The position numbers and the translations under genes were made by a program. DNA of 9,091 nucleotides, taken from NCBI GenBank assembly GCA_964632795.1, contig CAZWEZ010000125.1:1-9091 (forward strand). The letters are read 5' to 3'. Position 1 is the stretch's first letter, and each line of letters opens with the position of its first letter. This DNA is from CAZWEZ01 sp964632795 (GTDB lineage: Bacteria > Pseudomonadota > Alphaproteobacteria > Rhodospirillales > 2-02-FULL-58-16). Below, piece by piece: positions 6,561 through 9,091 of the stretch. Below the pieces are notes generated by a model, which saw nothing but the letters and a program-made list of their open reading frames with translations, was not told where the DNA came from and searched no databases.

Positions 6561-6591
6561 CGCCGCCGGGCGGTTGCCCGGCCCGGCGGCG
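6561..6591 (-). terminator. Strong intercistronic hairpin between proX and proV
   Basis: CGCCGCCGGG (6561-6570) and CCCGGCGGCG (6582-6591) form a perfect 10-bp GC stem around an 11-base loop. It lies 23 bases after the proX stop and 28 bases before the proV start, as transcribed on the minus strand. There is no T-run after it (TCCTCGATTATA follows). It therefore fits an mRNA-stabilising hairpin or partial attenuator better than a full terminator. Such a structure often keeps binding-protein mRNA more abundant than that of the ATPase and permease. Confidence 0.6.
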
Positions 6592-6614
6592 TTCCTGGTT
6601 GTACTGGAAGAAGC

Positions 6615-7568
6615 TTACTCGATCCACTCTTTCCAGCGGGCCTGGTTCTTCTCCATCCAGGCTTTGACCACGTCGTCGACGTCCTTGCCCTCGAGATCGA
6701 CCTCGCCGACCATCAGGCCCATCTCCTGGTTGTCGACCTTGAAGTTGCGGACCGCCTTGTAGGCGCCCGGCCACTTCTTCTCGCCGTCCTTCCAGCCGAC
6801 CTTCTTGATCCAGCCGCGCGGCTTGCCGCAGTCATAGGCCATGTCGGGGTTGATGCCCCATTTCGGGTCCTCGTAGCATTCGTCGGTGTAGACCGGGAAA
6901 TCGACCCACTCGCCCTGGTATTTGATCGGCGCCCAGTGCGGGGTGTAGATCCACAGCAGGATCGGCGCCTTGCGCTGCATGGCGGATTCCAGCTCGGCGA
7001 AGAGGGCGGCGTCGGTGCCGGCGTGGACCACCTCGTAGTCCAGGCCCAGCGCCTCGGCGCGCTCGTCGTCGAAGCCGGCCCAGGTCACCGGCCCGCCGAG
7101 GTAGCGGCCCTTGGGCGCGGTCTCGGGGACGGCGAAGACCTCGGTGCACGTGTTGAGCGCCTTCCAGTCGGGCAGGCCCGGGCACTTGTCCTTAATGTAC
7201 AGCGGATACCACCATTCCTCGATCGCCACCATGCCGGTCTCGCCGAGGTCGACGGTCTTGCCGGTCTTGAGGCTCTCGTCCATGGCCTGCTTGCCGGTGG
7301 TCTCCCACATCTCCATGGCGATATGCAGGTCGCCGGATTCGAGACCGGCGAACTGGGCGATGTAGTCGGCCTGCTGGTACTTGACGTTGTAGCCGGCCTC
7401 CATCAGCACCTCGCCCATGATGTGGGTGGTGATGTACTGGCCGGTCCAGTCGTGGATGGTGAGGATGATCGGGTCCTTGGATTCGACGTCGGCCAGCGCC
7501 GAGCCGGAAATCGCCAATCCGGCGGCGACCGCCCCGATGGCGGCCGTGGTTCTCAACCTGGTAAACAT
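6615..7568 (-). CDS. proX: Periplasmic substrate-binding protein, glycine betaine/proline-type ABC importer
   Basis: A 317-residue exported protein of the OpuAC/ProX type that captures a quaternary amine and hands it to the permease. A clear signal peptide (MFTRLRTTAAIGAVAAGLAISGSALA, cut near residue 26 before D) precedes the mature domain. Tryptophans at W41, W88, W119/W120, W206 and W212 could form the aromatic cage that holds a trimethylammonium group. Mature cysteines C129/C141 and C231/C247 suggest two disulphides. The start is ATG 7568, six bases after AGAGGAGGAG (7575-7584 on +); an upstream in-frame start (7595) would swallow that site and spoil the signal peptide. It is first gene of the operon, 82 bases before proV with a hairpin between. 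Betaine is the likeliest ligand; carnitine, choline or other betaines remain possible. Confidence 0.92.
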   Translation of the reverse strand: MFTRLRTTAAIGAVAAGLAISGSALADVESKDPIILTIHDWTGQYITTHIMGEVLMEAGYNVKYQQADYIAQFAGLESGDLHIAMEMWETTGKQAMDESLKTGKTVDLGETGMVAIEEWWYPLYIKDKCPGLPDWKALNTCTEVFAVPETAPKGRYLGGPVTWAGFDDERAEALGLDYEVVHAGTDAALFAELESAMQRKAPILLWIYTPHWAPIKYQGEWVDFPVYTDECYEDPKWGINPDMAYDCGKPRGWIKKVGWKDGEKKWPGAYKAVRNFKVDNQEMGLMVGEVDLEGKDVDDVVKAWMEKNQARWKEWIE

Positions 7569-7750
7569 TTGCAACTCCTCCTCTGAAGACGCCAACGTTT
7601 ATTGATTGAATTGGGTCTTTTGGTTTTATCAGAGCGCCGTGGATTTGGCCACAGTCGATCCGCCCCCCCTTTTATCCCGCCCCCGGGCGCGCTATAGCAT
7701 GGCGCCACCCACGCGCCACCCGCCACCAACCTGTCCAAGGGATCATCGCC
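7569..7750. promoter_or_regulatory. Divergent promoter region of proX operon and CoA-transferase gene
   Basis: The 182 bases between two outward-reading genes must hold both promoters. An AT-rich block lies at 7601-7630. On the minus strand GATAAA (within 7624-7632) is the best -10-like match for the proX operon, without a good -35. On the plus strand GCTATAGC (7691-7698), an 8-base palindrome, could be a -10 for the CoA-transferase gene. GTGG-6-CCAC (7639-7652) is a weak inverted repeat near the middle. A single regulator could control both sides, but no strong operator stands out. The role is certain from layout; the exact sites are guesses. Confidence 0.45.
7575..7584 (-). promoter_or_regulatory. 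Ribosome binding site of proX
   Basis: AGAGGAGGAG on the minus strand ends 6 bases before ATG 7568. It is the best ribosome binding site of the operon and settles the start of the binding protein. Its strength against the weak site of proV fits the need for excess binding protein. Confidence 0.75.
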
Positions 7751-8977
7751 ATGAACCGACCCACCGGCCCCCTGCACGGCCTGCGCGTGCTCGACCTCAG
7801 CCGCATCCTGGCCGGCCCGGCCTGCACCCAGCTGCTCGGCGACCTGGGCGCCGACGTGATCAAGGTCGAACGCCCCGGGGCCGGCGACGACACCCGCCAG
7901 TGGGGACCGCCCTGGGTCACGGGCAAGGACGGCGAAGACAGCGGCGAAAGCGCCTACTACCTCAGCGCCAACCGCAACAAGCGCTCGGTGACCATCGACA
8001 TCGCGCGTCCCGAGGGCGCCGCCCTGGTCCGCCGGCTGGCCGGACGCTCGGACATCCTGATCGAGAACTTCAAGGTCGGCGGCCTGGCCAAGTACGCCCT
8101 CGCCTACGACGACATGAAGGACGCCTTGCCGAGGCTGATCTACTGCTCGATCACCGGCTTCGGCCAGGACGGGCCCTACGCCCCGCGTCCCGGCTACGAC
8201 TTCATGATCCAGGGCATGGGCGGGATCATGAGCGTCACCGGCGAGGCCGACGGCCCGCCGCTCAAGGTCGGGGTGGCGATCGCCGACATCATGTGCGGGA
8301 TGTACGCCGCGGTGGCGATCCTCGCCGCGGTGCGCCACCTCGAGCGCCACGGCGAGGGCCAGTACATCGACCTCGGGCTGTTCGACACCCAGGTCGCGTG
8401 GCTGATGAACCAGGGGCTGAACTACCTGACCTCGGGCACCGCGCCGGGCCGGCTCGGCAACGCCCACCCCAACATCGTGCCCTACCAGGTGTTCCCGACC
8501 GCGGACGGCTTCTTCATCCTGGCGGTCGGCAACGACAACCAGTTCCGCCGCTTCTGCGACTTCGCCGGCGATCCCGGGCTGGCCGACGACCCCCGTTACG
8601 CGACCAACGCCAAGCGGGTCGAGAACCGCGATGAGCTGTGCGCGCGGATCGCCGAGTTGACCGCCCGTCACGCACGAAGCCACTGGCTGGAGGGCCTGGA
8701 GGCGATCAAGGTGCCGGGGGGGCCGGTCAACGACCTCGAACAGGTGTTCACCGACCCCCACACCCGCCACCGTGAGATGGCGATCGCCATGGACCACCCG
8801 CTGGCCGAAGGCGGCGCGGTGGACCTGATCGGCAACCCGATCAAGCTGTCGCGGACCCCGGTCGCCTACCGCCGCCACCCGCCGCTGCTGGGCCAGCACA
8901 CCGACGAGGTGCTGGAGGAACTGCTGGAGCTGGAGGAGGCCGAGCGCGCCCGTCTGCGCGAGGAGGGACTGATTTAG
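7751..8977 (+). CDS. CaiB/BaiF family (class III) CoA-transferase, SUGCT-like
   Basis: A 408-residue enzyme of normal family length that should move CoA between two carboxylic acids through an aspartyl-CoA anhydride. Family blocks: LHGLRVLDLSRILAGPACTQ at the N-terminus, LGDLGADVIKVERPGAGDDT (29-48), SANRNKRSVTIDI (72-84), YCSITGFGQDGPYAPRPGYD (131-150) with D150 as the expected nucleophile, and VPYQVFPTADGFF later on. The RPGAGDDTR-WGPP and VPYQ-F-T-DG-- patterns match my memory of SUGCT (succinate-hydroxymethylglutarate CoA-transferase; glutarate as acceptor) better than CaiB (carnitine) or Frc (formyl/oxalate). ATG 7751 follows AAGGGA (7737-7742) by 8 bases. It is divergent from a betaine-type importer, which might point to carnitine/betaine breakdown, but the sequence does not fix the acid substrate. 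Confidence 0.9.
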   Translation: MNRPTGPLHGLRVLDLSRILAGPACTQLLGDLGADVIKVERPGAGDDTRQWGPPWVTGKDGEDSGESAYYLSANRNKRSVTIDIARPEGAALVRRLAGRSDILIENFKVGGLAKYALAYDDMKDALPRLIYCSITGFGQDGPYAPRPGYDFMIQGMGGIMSVTGEADGPPLKVGVAIADIMCGMYAAVAILAAVRHLERHGEGQYIDLGLFDTQVAWLMNQGLNYLTSGTAPGRLGNAHPNIVPYQVFPTADGFFILAVGNDNQFRRFCDFAGDPGLADDPRYATNAKRVENRDELCARIAELTARHARSHWLEGLEAIKVPGGPVNDLEQVFTDPHTRHREMAIAMDHPLAEGGAVDLIGNPIKLSRTPVAYRRHPPLLGQHTDEVLEELLELEEAERARLREEGLI

Positions 8978-9091
8978 GTCATGTCCCCATGTGTCATCCA
9001 CCACGGAGAGGGCCGGGTGTAGGATTCGAAGCGCGCTCTCAGACCGGGCGTGCGGCCAGTTGGCAAGCAACCGGGCGTTTTTCGGTGACGG
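8974..9091 (-). other. Possible C-terminal fragment of a minus-strand gene, otherwise no gene
   Basis: After the CoA-transferase stop, 114 bases remain. One minus-strand frame stays open from the window edge (base 9090) to TAA at 8974-8976, giving 38 codons ending SPWWMTHGDMT. This stop overlaps the CoA-transferase stop, so the two genes would be convergent and touching. I do not recognise the fragment, and open frames of this length are common by chance in GC-rich DNA. It may equally be plain intergenic sequence or the edge of a repeat. Confidence 0.15.

Noticed and set aside
7569..7595. Upstream in-frame start for the binding protein adding nine residues
   Set aside because: The extension (MASSEEELQ) encodes the ribosome binding site itself and puts acidic residues before the signal peptide; ATG 7568 is far better.
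9022..9030. TTCGAATCC on the minus strand, like a tRNA T-loop
   Set aside because: The flanking bases do not pair into a T-stem, and no anticodon or acceptor stem can be placed.
7553..9070. Minus-strand open frame (about 505 codons) opposite the CoA-transferase
   Set aside because: Antisense shadow; the plus-strand frame has full CaiB/BaiF family motifs and a good ribosome binding site.
1..9091. CRISPR arrays, tandem repeats, complete insertion sequences, toxin-antitoxin or defence genes
   Set aside because: No regularly spaced repeats, transposase motifs or defence-family motifs were seen anywhere in the window.

Overview
The window is GC-rich chromosomal DNA from what looks like an alphaproteobacterium, probably Rhodospirillales-like. 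The basis is the high GC with strong C/G third positions, the rrn leader style at the left edge, and an intergenic palindrome built on CCTTCGA...TCATCCTGAG, a repeat type I recall from many alphaproteobacterial genomes. No exact species can be named.

Left edge (1-405): the minus strand carries a near-consensus sigma70-type promoter (TTGACA, 17 bp, TATAAC) followed by a boxA-like antitermination element (TGCTCTTTGACA). This is the architecture of a ribosomal RNA operon leader. The 16S gene itself would lie beyond base 1, to the left. Between this promoter and the first plus-strand gene are two adjacent palindromes that look like operator sites.

Region 415-3282 (+): an exported M23-family (LytM-type) zinc endopeptidase that probably trims peptidoglycan, then tldD, a cytoplasmic metalloprotease. 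A weak hairpin separates them.

Region 3283-3485: a compact inverted-repeat element of about 175 bp sits exactly between the converging tldD and transporter genes. It starts right after the tldD stop codon. It has imperfect terminal inverted repeats around a nested, cross-shaped palindrome, and looks like a non-autonomous mobile (MITE/REP-like) element that may also serve as a two-way terminator.

Region 3486-7568 (-): a three-gene glycine betaine/proline-type ABC importer operon transcribed right to left in the order binding protein (proX-like), ATPase (proV-like), permease (proW-like). The permease is a double-length protein with two complete permease domains, so one chain may replace the usual homodimer. 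A strong hairpin lies between the binding-protein and ATPase genes. The ATPase and permease genes overlap by 4 bases.

Region 7751-8977 (+): a class III (CaiB/BaiF) CoA-transferase, closest in my memory to succinate-hydroxymethylglutarate CoA-transferase (SUGCT). It is divergent from the transporter across a 182-base gap that must hold both promoters. The last 114 bases hold no clear gene, only a possible C-terminal fragment on the minus strand.

All five complete genes belong to known families, and I see no convincing undescribed multi-gene system. The parts most worth a second look are the nested-palindrome element, the fused tandem permease, and the pairing of a betaine-type importer with a CoA-transferase.
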